A DNA stretch of 64,000 nt from Pedobacter sp. R20-19 (GCF_000708265.2 NZ_JCKI01000008.1:62001-126000), one strand, 5' to 3'; shown: positions 1 to 8,316, counted from the first letter of the stretch. Program-made: numbers and translations. The notes: generated by a model not told the origin, from the sequence alone.

Positions 1-336
1 CTTTTTTGCAATCGCTTTAACTTGCCCTTTTTCGATAAAATAAGCTGCATTATACAAATCCTTTCCTTGTAAAATATGATTTTTAACAGGTAGGCCTACA
101 ATACAGGCAATTCTTGTACAATGTGTCGCAATTTCTAATGCTGCCGCCTCACACAAGGATATAAATTCATCAAATTCTAAAAAGTCTCTTGGTGGATAGC
201 CACAGATTGCAAGTTCTGCAAATACAACAAGATCAGCTCCTTTATCTTCTGCGAGTTTAATATGATCTATGATTTTTTGCGTGTTCGCCTCAAAGTTTCC
301 AATGTGATAATTAAGTTGAGCTAATGCTATTTTCAT
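1..336 (-). CDS. nadE: NAD+ synthase, glutamine-dependent (N-terminal part, cut by window edge)
   Basis: The first 112 codons are present; the rest lies beyond base 1. They encode the start of a nitrilase-type amidase domain: the protein opens MKIALAQLN, and FAELAICGYPP around residues 39-49 carries the likely catalytic Glu41. In glutamine-dependent NAD synthases this domain releases ammonia from glutamine for the C-terminal synthetase domain, which amidates deamido-NAD in the last step of NAD synthesis. The ATG at 336-334 is the only sensible start. The synthetase domain is not visible, so another nitrilase-family amidase is possible, but the N-terminal pattern is typical of Bacteroidota NadE. 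Confidence 0.8.
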   Translation of the reverse strand, partial: MKIALAQLNYHIGNFEANTQKIIDHIKLAEDKGADLVVFAELAICGYPPRDFLEFDEFISLCEAAALEIATHCTRIACIVGLPVKNHILQGKDLYNAAYFIEKGQVKAIAKK

Positions 337-379
337 ATTTGTTTTGTCAGGTAGCGGGTATTAGAAAATGATCTATTAA

Positions 380-1069
380 TTAAAAGAATACACCAAAGTT
401 TAAGGCCAGATAATGATTTCTTACATCCCTATTTTTATCAGTAGTAATATTAGTAAAACCATTATTAAAGGTTAAACCGGCAACAATGCTTGTATTTTCT
501 GAAATATCAAATTCACCACCTCCACCAATTACCAGCCCTGCACGATAAAATTTAGTATCATCTGTAATTTTAACATTATCTAATTTAATGGTGCTACTGA
601 CAGCATCCTGTTTAGCACTAAGCAAAAATGAATTCGACAGACCAAATTGCCCATAATATCTCCGGCCATTATCTTTTACCGTTTTTAATTTTATGGTTAA
701 TGGCAACTCCAGGTATTGAACTTTATATTTCAAGTCATATGCCACAGGAATGCTTTTGTTGGCGCCAAGATCTAGGCTTTTGATATATGTAGGATCAACC
801 TCTGTACTTTTTCCATTCATGGAAGTAATGGTTAATGCCGTAGAAAAGCTGTAATTAGGTGCAAAGTTAAAGTCACCTATCAATCCATAAGAGAACCCTA
901 AAGCTATCCCATCGCTTTTGCCTTGTTCAGGCTTAACCCAGCCAATGGTTGGTGATGCCGTTAAACCTAAGCGGAAGCCATAACTGGTTAGTTGTGGAAG
1001 TTTTGGGATTTGTGCAAAGGCACTAATACTAAAAAGAGATAAAATAAAAATCGTTGATATTTTTTTCAT
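380..1069 (-). CDS. Outer-membrane beta-barrel protein (PorT-like family)
   Basis: A 229-residue exported protein. It starts MKKIS, has a hydrophobic signal peptide ending near SAFAQ, and then shows alternating beta-strand segments (GFRLGLTASPTIGW, GLIGDFNFAPNYSFSTAL, YLELPLTIKLK, GLVIGGGGEFDISE) and a C-terminal strand ending in Phe-Phe. This is the pattern of small 8-10 strand barrels annotated as PorT or outer-membrane beta-barrel proteins. A longer reading frame begins at 1096, but the signal peptide argues for 1069. It lies 43 bp upstream of nadE on the same strand and is head-to-head with gldB, start codons 25 bp apart. Whether it belongs to the secretion machinery cannot be told. Confidence 0.7.
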   Translation of the reverse strand: MKKISTIFILSLFSISAFAQIPKLPQLTSYGFRLGLTASPTIGWVKPEQGKSDGIALGFSYGLIGDFNFAPNYSFSTALTITSMNGKSTEVDPTYIKSLDLGANKSIPVAYDLKYKVQYLELPLTIKLKTVKDNGRRYYGQFGLSNSFLLSAKQDAVSSTIKLDNVKITDDTKFYRAGLVIGGGGEFDISENTSIVAGLTFNNGFTNITTDKNRDVRNHYLALNFGVFF

Positions 1070-1094
1070 GCTGATGTGTTTATATTTGTTGAAC

Positions 1095-2129
1095 ATGATT
1101 GATAACGTAAAACACAGACAAATTTATCTAATTTTTCTCTTTGCTATCGCATTTATTTCTTGCAAACAAGATAACAGGCCGGATGTGAGTCATATAAACC
1201 TGGATATTAAAATTGATCGTTTCGATAAATCCTTGTATGCAGATAAATCAAAAAATCCGTCGGAGGTTAATATGCAGATGGCAAAAAGTTACGGTTTGTT
1301 TTATGATGATTATATCCACCGCATGATTGGCTCTCCGGAATACAGCAATGATGAAGTACTAAAAACTTTATTTAAAGATCAGGCTTATAAGGATTTAACT
1401 AAAGATGTTGACAGTGTTTTCCCTAACCTGAAATTACAGGAAGCTGGTTTAACAGAAACATTTAAATACATTAAATACTACTATCCGAAGGCTAAAATTC
1501 CAAAATTCATTTCATTTGTATCTGGCTTTGCCTATCAAATGCCTGTGGGCGACGACTATCTTGGAATTGGTTTAGATATGTTTTTAGGGAAAGACAGTAA
1601 GTTTTATAAAGCTATTGTTCAAAGTGTTCCGCTGTATCTGTCCAGACGTTTTACACCTGAATATATTGTACCTCGTGTTGCCGAAACCTATGCGCATGAA
1701 GAACTTTTTGAGGAGCCAGATGAAAACCATACGCTGCTCTCAAAAATGATCTTCCAGGGAAAAATTCTCTATTTTCTTGATCAGGTTTTGCCAGAAAGCA
1801 CCTCAGATTCTATTAAAATTGGATATAGTAACGAACAGCTAGAATGGGCCAAGCAATTTGAGGGCGACATCTGGGCATATTTTTTAGAGAATAATTATCT
1901 TTATGAAACCGACTATCAGAAAATTCAGGTCTTTTTATCCGAAGGGCCATTTACGCCTGGTTTAGGTGAAAATAGAAATTCGGCTCCAAAATTAGGCACT
2001 TGGACAGGCTGGCAGATTGTACGAAAATACATGGAGGAAAATCCAAACGTTACTTTACAACAATTAATGGCTGATCAGGATGCACAGAAAATTCTTAATC
2101 AGTCGAAATATAAACCCAAGCAGAAATAG
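1095..2129 (+). CDS. gldB: Gliding motility lipoprotein GldB
   Basis: A 344-residue lipoprotein. MIDNVKHRQ is followed by a hydrophobic stretch ending FISC, with lipidated Cys23. The body matches GldB in length and in stretches such as INLDIKIDRFDKSLY and FISFVSGFAYQMPVGDDYLGIGLDMFLG, and it contains ETYAHEELFEE. GldB is a cell-envelope lipoprotein needed for gliding in Flavobacterium. A frame nine codons longer begins at 1068, but 1095 puts the signal peptide at the N-terminus. The gene is divergent from the beta-barrel gene with almost no room between the starts, so its promoter must lie inside that neighbour's coding region. The nadE/gldB neighbourhood is common in this phylum. Confidence 0.85.
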   Translation: MIDNVKHRQIYLIFLFAIAFISCKQDNRPDVSHINLDIKIDRFDKSLYADKSKNPSEVNMQMAKSYGLFYDDYIHRMIGSPEYSNDEVLKTLFKDQAYKDLTKDVDSVFPNLKLQEAGLTETFKYIKYYYPKAKIPKFISFVSGFAYQMPVGDDYLGIGLDMFLGKDSKFYKAIVQSVPLYLSRRFTPEYIVPRVAETYAHEELFEEPDENHTLLSKMIFQGKILYFLDQVLPESTSDSIKIGYSNEQLEWAKQFEGDIWAYFLENNYLYETDYQKIQVFLSEGPFTPGLGENRNSAPKLGTWTGWQIVRKYMEENPNVTLQQLMADQDAQKILNQSKYKPKQK

Positions 2130-2232
2130 CATGCTAAGTTGGTGAAACAATAAACATTTTAAATAAAGCTAGATGCTTATCGCAACAATTATTCAATTTA
2201 GCCATCTAACTATCTATTAATCTTATCATTTT

Positions 2233-3003
2233 ATGAAAGTCGGCATTGTTTTATCAGGAGGAGGAATAAGAGGTATTGCTCATTTAGGTGTTTTAAAGGC
2301 CTTTAGCAACTTGGGGATTACCTTTAGCCACATTAGCGGAACAAGTGCTGGTGCAATTGCAGGTGCATTCTTTGCTGCAGGAATTGACCCTGAAGAGGGA
2401 TTAAGTATTTTTCTTAAAACTAAATTATGGCGCTTTGTAAGGCCTGCTGTTGGCTCTCTGGGTTTAATTAATATCGAAAATACAGCTATGATTTTGAAGG
2501 AATACTTTCCTGAAAATACCATTGAAAAACTAAAAATACCATTAACTATTGCAGCTGTAAATTTTAGTGAGGGCCGTTTGGTTTATTTTACCAAAGGACC
2601 ATTAATTAGGGCAATACATGCATCAAGCTGTATTCCTGGTATTTTTAAACCGATTATGATTGATGGGCAAATGTACGTTGATGGCGGCATTTTAAATAAT
2701 TTCCCTGTTGAACCTTTAATGGAAGATTGTGATTTTATTATCGGTTCATCATGTAATCACCTCAAGCCGGTAGATAAAATTACGGGGATCACCAATTTAA
2801 TGGGACGGGCTGGAATTATGTCTATTAACCATGATATGGAAAGAAAAGCAAAGTTTTGCAATGTCTTGATCGAGCCGAAAGGCTTAGGTGCTATTAGTAC
2901 TTTTGATATGAAACGTGCTGAAGATATTTATTGGTTAGCGCATGAAGAAGCTTTGATAACCATCAAAAACAACCCGATAATTTCTCAACTAATCACAAAA
3001 TAA
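2233..3003 (+). CDS. Patatin-like phospholipase family protein
   Basis: A 256-residue single-domain patatin. The oxyanion-hole motif GGGIRG (residues 9-14), the nucleophile elbow GTSAG with Ser38, and the DGG motif with Asp150 make up the complete Ser-Asp catalytic dyad. No signal peptide is seen, so it should be a cytoplasmic or membrane-associated lipid acyl hydrolase; the true substrate is unknown. It stands alone between gldB (103 bp upstream) and a bidirectional terminator. The length is normal for the short bacterial RssA/YlbK-like group. Confidence 0.88.
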   Translation: MKVGIVLSGGGIRGIAHLGVLKAFSNLGITFSHISGTSAGAIAGAFFAAGIDPEEGLSIFLKTKLWRFVRPAVGSLGLINIENTAMILKEYFPENTIEKLKIPLTIAAVNFSEGRLVYFTKGPLIRAIHASSCIPGIFKPIMIDGQMYVDGGILNNFPVEPLMEDCDFIIGSSCNHLKPVDKITGITNLMGRAGIMSINHDMERKAKFCNVLIEPKGLGAISTFDMKRAEDIYWLAHEEALITIKNNPIISQLITK

Positions 3004-3024
3004 ATTGGCCATCATTTATAAATG

Positions 3025-3061
3025 AAACAGCTCTACTAAAGTTAATCTGATAGAGCTGTTT
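3025..3061. terminator. Bidirectional intrinsic terminator between patatin gene and comB
   Basis: Perfect 11-bp arms AAACAGCTCTA and TAGAGCTGTTT enclose a 15-nt loop. The hairpin lies between two convergent genes, 22 bp after the patatin stop and 6 bp after the comB end. No strong T-run follows on either strand. Confidence 0.55.
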
Positions 3062-3066
3062 AATCT

Positions 3067-3783
3067 CTATGCATTTAAAGCGATTAGCTTTTCACCTACT
3101 AATACAGGGATTGCCTCACAAATATTCATTTGTAAACAGAAAACAACATCTTCTTCTATATTAAGCTGAGCCAGGCGATTGCTATGAGATGATTTGTGTA
3201 AGTATTTCCTTAAATCATCTTTTGCTAAAGCATACAAATCTTCAGCGGCTACACTAGAATCATCAAAGTGATTAAAATGCTGGCGGAGTTGACCTACCAC
3301 CGCCCCAGCAAATAAAGTATCTTCTAGATTAAACTGATCCTTCCAGCCAGCACATAATAACAACACATTTTTATCCTGACTTTTTAAATAGGTGCAAAGT
3401 GAATCCAGATTAAGGAATGAACCAATTACAACCTGATAGGCACGTTTTTGTGCCAGGTAAAGTGCTTTGGTTCCATTAGTTGTCGTCAATACAACCGTTT
3501 TGCCTCCTACTTTTTCTTTTGTATAAGAAAAAGGTGAGTTCCCGAAATCATAGCCTGTTACCACTTCCCCATTCCGTTCTGCAGCTAGCAAATAACCTTT
3601 ATTGGCATAAGTTAAACAATCTTCCACATTGGCTACCGGAATAATGGCTTCGGCACCATTGCTTATACCGTAAGTTATAGATGATGTAGCTCTTAAAATA
3701 TCAATTACCACAACAATACTTTCTTCAATATCGTATAAATCGATTAAGGCCGGTGTTAAACAAACTTCTATTTTTTTAGACAT
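3067..3783 (-). CDS. comB: 2-phosphosulfolactate phosphatase family protein (ComB)
   Basis: 238 residues matching the ComB family over their whole length. Hallmarks are VVVIDILRATSSI near residue 24, TTTNGTKAL near 104 and LLLCAGW near 144. ComB removes phosphate from 2-phosphosulfolactate to give sulfolactate, a step of coenzyme M synthesis in methanogens. Bacteroidota make no coenzyme M, so here it may feed another sulfonate pathway or act on a different phosphoester; that is inference. It is transcribed in the same direction as gcvT, which lies upstream, but a hairpin repeat separates them, so an operon is doubtful. The sequence looks complete. Confidence 0.85.
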   Translation of the reverse strand: MSKKIEVCLTPALIDLYDIEESIVVVIDILRATSSITYGISNGAEAIIPVANVEDCLTYANKGYLLAAERNGEVVTGYDFGNSPFSYTKEKVGGKTVVLTTTNGTKALYLAQKRAYQVVIGSFLNLDSLCTYLKSQDKNVLLLCAGWKDQFNLEDTLFAGAVVGQLRQHFNHFDDSSVAAEDLYALAKDDLRKYLHKSSHSNRLAQLNIEEDVVFCLQMNICEAIPVLVGEKLIALNA

Positions 3784-3803
3784 ATTCTGAGTATCGAGTC
3801 TTA

Positions 3804-3843
3804 AGTATCAAGTATCAAGATGATTGTCTCGATACTTGATACT
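3804..3843. repeat. Hairpin spacer repeat, AGTATCAAGTATC family (copy 1)
   Basis: A perfect 13-bp inverted repeat: AGTATCAAGTATC at 3804-3816 and GATACTTGATACT at 3831-3843, separated by 14 nt. It fills the comB-gcvT gap. The same arm core and the same 14-nt spacing recur between atpG and atpA at 17840-17889, and weaker words of the same kind occur near 52030 and 63140-63245. Confidence 0.85.
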
Positions 3844-3855
3844 CACTTCTTGCAT

Positions 3856-4935
3856 CTATTTATAAAAAGGAAACTTAACCACTTGAGCTTTGATTGGCGT
3901 ATTCCTGATGTTGATAAAAATCTCTGTTCCTTCTTTTGAAAAATCTTTTGTAACGTAGCCCATGCCTATTGCCTTTTGCAAAGAAGGTGCTTGCGTTCCG
4001 GAAGTCACTTTACCAATAATATTTCCTTCAGCATCGGCTATTTCATAATCATGACGTGGAATACCACGGTCGATCATTTCAAAACCTACCAGTTTCTTTT
4101 GAATACCTGCCTCTTTCTGTGCTTGCAAAGCTTCAGAATTGGTAAAAGATTTAGAGAATTTAGTAATCCAGCCCAAACCGGCTTCAATTGGCGAAGTGGT
4201 ATCATCGATATCATTTCCATATAAGCAGAAACCCATTTCTAACCTTAAAGTATCACGTGCACCTAAACCAATTGGTTTGATGTTGTATGATTGGCCAGCT
4301 TCAAAAATAGCATCCCAGATTTTGTCTGCATGTTCGTTTTCAAAGTAAATTTCAAAACCACCAGCGCCTGTATAACCCGTTGCTGAGATCACTACATTAT
4401 CAACACCTGCAAATGTTCCCTTAACGAAAGTATAATACTCCATTGATGCTAAATCTACATCCGTTAAAGTTTGTAATGCATCAGCAGCTTTCGGGCCCTG
4501 AATAGCCAGTAAAGAGGTTTGATCAGATATATTATGCATTTCAACACCATTGGTATTAAACTGCTGAATCCAGTTCCAATCCTTTTCTATATTTGATGCA
4601 TTTACCACCAGCATATAGGTTTTTTCATCTATACGATAAACTAAAAGATCATCAACAATTCCACCATCACGGTTAGGTAAACATGAGTATTGAACTTTTC
4701 CATCATATAATTTTGAGGCATCATTACTGGTTACCCGTTGAATTAAGTCTAAAGCATTTTCACCTTTTAAAATGAATTCACCCATGTGGCTTACATCGAA
4801 AACACCAACTCCGTTACGCACAGTTGCGTGTTCTGCGTTAATGCCTTCGTAAGTAACAGGCATATTATAGCCTGCGAATGGAACCATTTTAGCGCCTAAA
4901 GCGATATGTTTTTCTGTTAATGCCGTATTGTTCAT
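3856..4935 (-). CDS. gcvT: Aminomethyltransferase, glycine cleavage T-protein
   Basis: 359 residues, full length for GcvT. The N-terminal NTALTEKHIALGAKMVPFAGY, the DVSHMGE motif and the C-terminal aminomethyltransferase barrel (VTSGTQAPSLQKAIGMGYV) are all present. The enzyme takes the aminomethyl group from lipoylated H-protein and passes the one-carbon unit to tetrahydrofolate, releasing ammonia. The other glycine-cleavage genes (gcvP, gcvH) are not in this window, so the system is split, as is usual in this phylum. No glycine riboswitch was seen in the 230 bp upstream. Confidence 0.95.
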   Translation of the reverse strand: MNNTALTEKHIALGAKMVPFAGYNMPVTYEGINAEHATVRNGVGVFDVSHMGEFILKGENALDLIQRVTSNDASKLYDGKVQYSCLPNRDGGIVDDLLVYRIDEKTYMLVVNASNIEKDWNWIQQFNTNGVEMHNISDQTSLLAIQGPKAADALQTLTDVDLASMEYYTFVKGTFAGVDNVVISATGYTGAGGFEIYFENEHADKIWDAIFEAGQSYNIKPIGLGARDTLRLEMGFCLYGNDIDDTTSPIEAGLGWITKFSKSFTNSEALQAQKEAGIQKKLVGFEMIDRGIPRHDYEIADAEGNIIGKVTSGTQAPSLQKAIGMGYVTKDFSKEGTEIFINIRNTPIKAQVVKFPFYK

Positions 4936-4983
4936 GCTTAATCTTTATTTGCCGCAAAAGTACTAAGAAAACACCAATGTTTA

Positions 4984-5103
4984 ATGTCTAATTTAGGGAG
5001 ATGGATAGCTGCTGTTATAGATGAATTTACCCATGGAACAAGTTGTAAAGAGCAAACCAGCTGGTTATTTAAAAACTTAGTACAAAAACAATCTTCAAAA
5101 TAA
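4984..5103 (+). other. 39-codon open frame with a FTHGTS motif; possible gene remnant
   Basis: The 232-bp gap between gcvT and the DUF4256 gene holds a small frame starting ATG TCT and ending TAA. Its product contains DEFTHGTSCKEQTSWLFKNL. The FTHGTS ... W-F pattern recalls the C-terminal end of neutral zinc metallopeptidases of the YpfJ family, where SFTHG(S/T)S precedes an aromatic pair. No catalytic HEXXH region is nearby, so if the likeness is real this is only a leftover. It may equally be chance. Nothing else stands out in the gap. Confidence 0.2.
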
Positions 5104-5167
5104 AATCAGATTGCTAAACATGTAAATTTCTTATGTAAATTCAACATCAATATAAGCGCCTATTATT

Positions 5168-5731
5168 ATGAGTACTGGAACAAAATTAACACCAGAGGAA
5201 ACGGTAACACTGATCAATATATTAAAAAACCGTTTCACTGCAAACATGAACCGCCATGCGGATTTAAAATGGGCTGATATAGAAAACAGATTAAGTAAAA
5301 ATCTACAAAAGTTATGGTCGCTGAATATGATGGAAGAAACGGGCGGTGAACCAGATGTGGTTTTGTTCGATACCGCCTCAGATGAATACCATTTTATGGA
5401 TTGCTCGCCTGAAAGTCCAAAAGGACGCAGAAGCCTATGTTATGACCGTGAAGCACTGGATGCCAGAAAAGAAAACAAGCCGCAAAACAATGCGGTTGAT
5501 TTAGCTTTAGAAATAGGAATTGAACTTTTAACGGAAGAACAATATCGATATTTACAAACACTTGGCAAATTTGATAAGAAAACATCAAGCTGGATTAAAA
5601 CGCCAGAACAGATCAGGATACTTGGTGGTGCAATTTTTGCAGATTTTAGATATGATACTGTGTTTGTTTACCACAATGGTGCACAATCTTATTATGCCAC
5701 CAGAGCATTTCGAGGTTTAATTAAAATTTAA
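5168..5731 (+). CDS. DUF4256 domain-containing protein
   Basis: A 187-residue soluble protein matching the DUF4256 family end to end: an N-terminal LTPEETVTLINILKNRFTAN, then VVLFDTASDEYHFMDCS and SPKGRRSLCYDREALDARK, and a C-terminal VFVYHNGAQSYYATRAFRG. The family has no known function; members are found in many soil bacteria as single genes. There is no signal peptide or membrane segment. The gene stands alone, convergent with the glycosyltransferase gene that ends 19 bp downstream. Confidence 0.8.
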   Translation: MSTGTKLTPEETVTLINILKNRFTANMNRHADLKWADIENRLSKNLQKLWSLNMMEETGGEPDVVLFDTASDEYHFMDCSPESPKGRRSLCYDREALDARKENKPQNNAVDLALEIGIELLTEEQYRYLQTLGKFDKKTSSWIKTPEQIRILGGAIFADFRYDTVFVYHNGAQSYYATRAFRGLIKI

Positions 5732-5750
5732 CGAAATTTAAGATATGCCT

Positions 5751-6953
5751 TTACGTACTGATTAACTCTTTATAAATTTCCATCATTTTTGATGAAATTA
5801 AATAAACGCCATGATCAGTTTCTACCGTTTTACGGGCATTTTCACCAATTTCCATCCAACGCTTAGGGTTAATGATACATTGTAGAATAGAACGATAAAA
5901 TTCGTCTGCAGAATCTGCAATCAGAATATCATATCCATGCTTATAGTTTATACCCTCTGCTGCGGTTGTGGTAGCTATAATGCATTTTTTCATCGCCATG
6001 CCTTCAATAATTTTCACACGCATTCCTGTTCCGGAAATTAAGGGTACAATCATAATCGCCTTCGAATTCATAAAATCCACGGCATCAAATACTTCGCCTT
6101 CTACAATCAGGTTTTCAGAATCATATTCAAAGAAATGCCTTTGCATATTTTTTCCGGCAATATAAAAGCGTAAATCCTTATTTAACTTTTCAATATCAGG
6201 CCAGATATCATCAAGAAACCACTCTAAACCTTCCTGATTTGGCCGCCAATCCATTGCGCCAAGGTGAAATAATGTCGGAAAGCTTGTCTTTGTTTTATCA
6301 ACCTTATACCGATCCAAATCAATGGCCACAGGAAAAACAGTCATAGGTACTTCGCAGCCGAACCGAAGAATACTCTGCCTGTCGGGCTCACTGATCGCAA
6401 AAATCTGATGAAAGCGATTTATTTGGTCCGTTTCATAAGCCTTTAACCGCTGTGAAAGGAAGGCAAGATATTTTCTGCGCAATAAAAAAGTTTCAGAATG
6501 AGCTAAACGCTCCCACAAAGTAAACTCAATATTATGGGCCCTGTAAATAAGTTTCGCGGCACTGTTTGCTTTAACAATATCCAGATACGGAACTACAAAA
6601 AGGCCTTCAAACTGAATGATATCAAAAACATTTTCACGAAGAATATTTTCGAGTTGACGGCCAGCCTCATCACTATAAAACCTGGAAACGTTATAAGATT
6701 GATTGGTAAAAATATTAAAAAAGGCAGACCAGACATTTACATCTGTATCTAAATCAACTGTATGATGCTTGATCTTTTCAAAAACGGGATCATAAATATC
6801 CTCAATATCAATCTTTCCTTTTGATGGATTTAAACTAAACAAAGTAATCTCTGCACCAAGATGTAGCAGACCTTTTATGGTATTGTAAACCACAATTGGA
6901 TAACCACTATTTGGCGGAAAAGGAACCCGCTTAGTTATTAGTAAAATCTTCAC
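5751..6953 (-). CDS. Glycosyltransferase family 4 protein
   Basis: A 400-residue GT-B fold glycosyltransferase. The N-terminal half begins MKILLITKRVPFPPNSGYPIVVYNTIKGL, an acceptor-side Rossmann domain. The C-terminal half has FHLGAMDWRPNQEGLEWFL and VPLISGTGMRVKIIEGMAMKKCIIAT, the sugar-nucleotide binding region of GT4/GT1 enzymes. It would transfer a sugar from an activated donor to a lipid or polysaccharide at the inner face of the membrane. Donor and acceptor cannot be read from sequence. It lies 22 bp downstream of rnhB on the same strand, so the two may be co-transcribed. No polysaccharide cluster is adjacent. Confidence 0.85.
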   Translation of the reverse strand: MKILLITKRVPFPPNSGYPIVVYNTIKGLLHLGAEITLFSLNPSKGKIDIEDIYDPVFEKIKHHTVDLDTDVNVWSAFFNIFTNQSYNVSRFYSDEAGRQLENILRENVFDIIQFEGLFVVPYLDIVKANSAAKLIYRAHNIEFTLWERLAHSETFLLRRKYLAFLSQRLKAYETDQINRFHQIFAISEPDRQSILRFGCEVPMTVFPVAIDLDRYKVDKTKTSFPTLFHLGAMDWRPNQEGLEWFLDDIWPDIEKLNKDLRFYIAGKNMQRHFFEYDSENLIVEGEVFDAVDFMNSKAIMIVPLISGTGMRVKIIEGMAMKKCIIATTTAAEGINYKHGYDILIADSADEFYRSILQCIINPKRWMEIGENARKTVETDHGVYLISSKMMEIYKELIST

Positions 6954-6975
6954 AATGCTGTGAAAATACTAAATT

Positions 6976-7584
6976 TTAAACGTTTTTTGAAAACAAATCT
7001 AATTGCGGATCGCGAACATTAAATGTTTTGCGGTGAAAAGGAGAAAGCCCAATTTCCATTACTGCCTTTCGGTGTGCAATGGTAGGGTAGCCTTTATTTT
7101 TTTGCCAGTTGTAATGCGGATAATCAACATGTAAATTGGTCATAAATTCATCGCGATGCGTTTTTGCCAATATAGAAGCCGCTGCAATATTTAAATATTT
7201 ACCATCGCCTTTTATTATGCAGCAATGTGGAATTTGAGGATAAGCTTTAAAACGGTTTCCATCAATAACCAGGTATTGTGGTGGCGTATGTAATTTCCCT
7301 ATGGCGCGGTGCATTGCTAAAAAAGATGCATTCAGTATATTAATCTGATCAATCTCTTCATGATCACAAGAAGCGACTGCCCAAGCCAAGGCTTCCCTTT
7401 CAATAATTGGGCGTAACAAATCACGTTGATTGTGGCTTAACTGCTTAGAATCATTTAACCCTTCCAAACAAAAACCTTTCGGGAGAATAACTGCTGCGGC
7501 AAATACCGGACCAGCTAAGCAACCTCTACCGGCTTCATCACACCCCGCTTCTAAAAATTCTTCCTGATAGCAACTTAATAACAT
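6976..7584 (-). CDS. rnhB: Ribonuclease HII
   Basis: 202 residues, normal for RNase HII. The signature GCDEAGRG supplies the catalytic pair Asp16-Glu17, and VIDGN near residue 108 supplies a further metal-binding Asp. A conserved KGDGKYLNIAAASILAKTHRD stretch follows. The enzyme cuts RNA in RNA-DNA hybrids and starts removal of single ribonucleotides misincorporated in DNA. The start codon abuts a block of 46-bp tandem repeats (7585-7703), so its promoter must lie in or beyond that block. Confidence 0.95.
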   Translation of the reverse strand: MLLSCYQEEFLEAGCDEAGRGCLAGPVFAAAVILPKGFCLEGLNDSKQLSHNQRDLLRPIIEREALAWAVASCDHEEIDQINILNASFLAMHRAIGKLHTPPQYLVIDGNRFKAYPQIPHCCIIKGDGKYLNIAAASILAKTHRDEFMTNLHVDYPHYNWQKNKGYPTIAHRKAVMEIGLSPFHRKTFNVRDPQLDLFSKNV

Positions 7585-7703
7585 CTACTGTGATTATTAT
7601 GATTTAATGAGTACTATGATTAAACAACACCTACTATGATTAGTATGATTTAATGAATACTATGATTAAATAATACCTATTATGATTAGTATGATTCAAT
7701 TAG
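7585..7703. repeat. 46-bp tandem repeat block upstream of rnhB (about 2.6 copies)
   Basis: Units begin at about 7585, 7631 and 7677. They are built from shorter words: CTACTATGATTAGTATGATT and TACTATGATTAAA in turn. TACTATGATT occurs at 7612, 7632 and 7658. The block touches the rnhB start codon on one side and leads to the GxxExxY gene on the other. Inverted copies of the same words lie beyond that gene at 8230-8316. Confidence 0.85.
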
Positions 7704-7800
7704 CAATATTATAGATCTCAATTATTATACAAAGATAACTCCTAAAGATAAATACCTGTAATATTTTATCTAATTTGTAGTTGACTATACTTTAAAAGTG

Positions 7801-8191
7801 ATGATTGATACTCAATATGCTGAAAGCGAATTGACTGGAAGAATAATCGGTTGTGCAATGGAAGTATAAAGCTTTGGGTAATGGCTTTCAGGAAAAGATT
7901 TATCAGAAAGCTTTTGCAATAGAATTAAATAATCAGCGTATAAATTTTGTACAAGAACATGAAATGAGCATATACTATAAAGGCCACTTTCTCGGTAAAC
8001 GGAGGGTTGATATGTTCATTGAAAATAAAATTATGGTTGAATTAAAGGCCGTAATTTTACTGGATGATGCTCACTTAGCGCAAGCAATAAATTACTTAGA
8101 AGCATCCGGTTTTAAAATTGGCTTGTTAATTAATTTCGGTAGCAGGAGTTTGCAGTTTAAACGGGTGATGAAACCAGGTACAAAACTATAA
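7801..8191 (+). pseudogene. GxxExxY family protein, frameshifted
   Basis: Two frames together encode one GxxExxY protein. Frame one starts ATG at 7801, reads MIDTQYAESELTGRIIGCAM, continues Glu-Val, and stops at TAA 7867-7869. Frame two continues with YKALGNGFQEKIYQKAFAIE and runs through VDMFIENKIMVELKAV and HLAQAINYLEA to the stop at 8191. Family members read V-H-K-A-L-G-N-G at the junction, so loss of two bases (CA of a His codon) near 7867 explains the shift. Frame two could still be made from a GTG at 7853, lacking about 20 residues. The family's role is unknown; it has nuclease-like DxnExK character (VDMFIENKIMVELKA). Confidence 0.8.
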
Positions 8192-8229
8192 TTTAGAAAG
8201 CTATATGATATAAACTAATAGAATTATTG

Positions 8230-8316
8230 AATCATAGTAATCTAATAAAAAAAAATTGGAATCTATCCTATCCTCAAAAATCATAGCCAATCATTTAATC
8301 ATGAAAATCATAGTCT
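8230..8316. repeat. Inverted copies of the ATGATT words downstream of the GxxExxY gene
   Basis: AATCATAGTA at 8230-8239 is the exact inverse of TACTATGATT, which occurs three times in 7612-7667. ATTTAATCAT at 8293-8302 is the inverse of ATGATTAAAT at 7662-7671. AATCATAG occurs three times in this stretch. The GxxExxY gene is thus bracketed by inverted word blocks. Confidence 0.7.

Noticed and set aside
4936..5167. Glycine riboswitch upstream of gcvT
   Set aside because: No paired aptamer cores were found in the gap.
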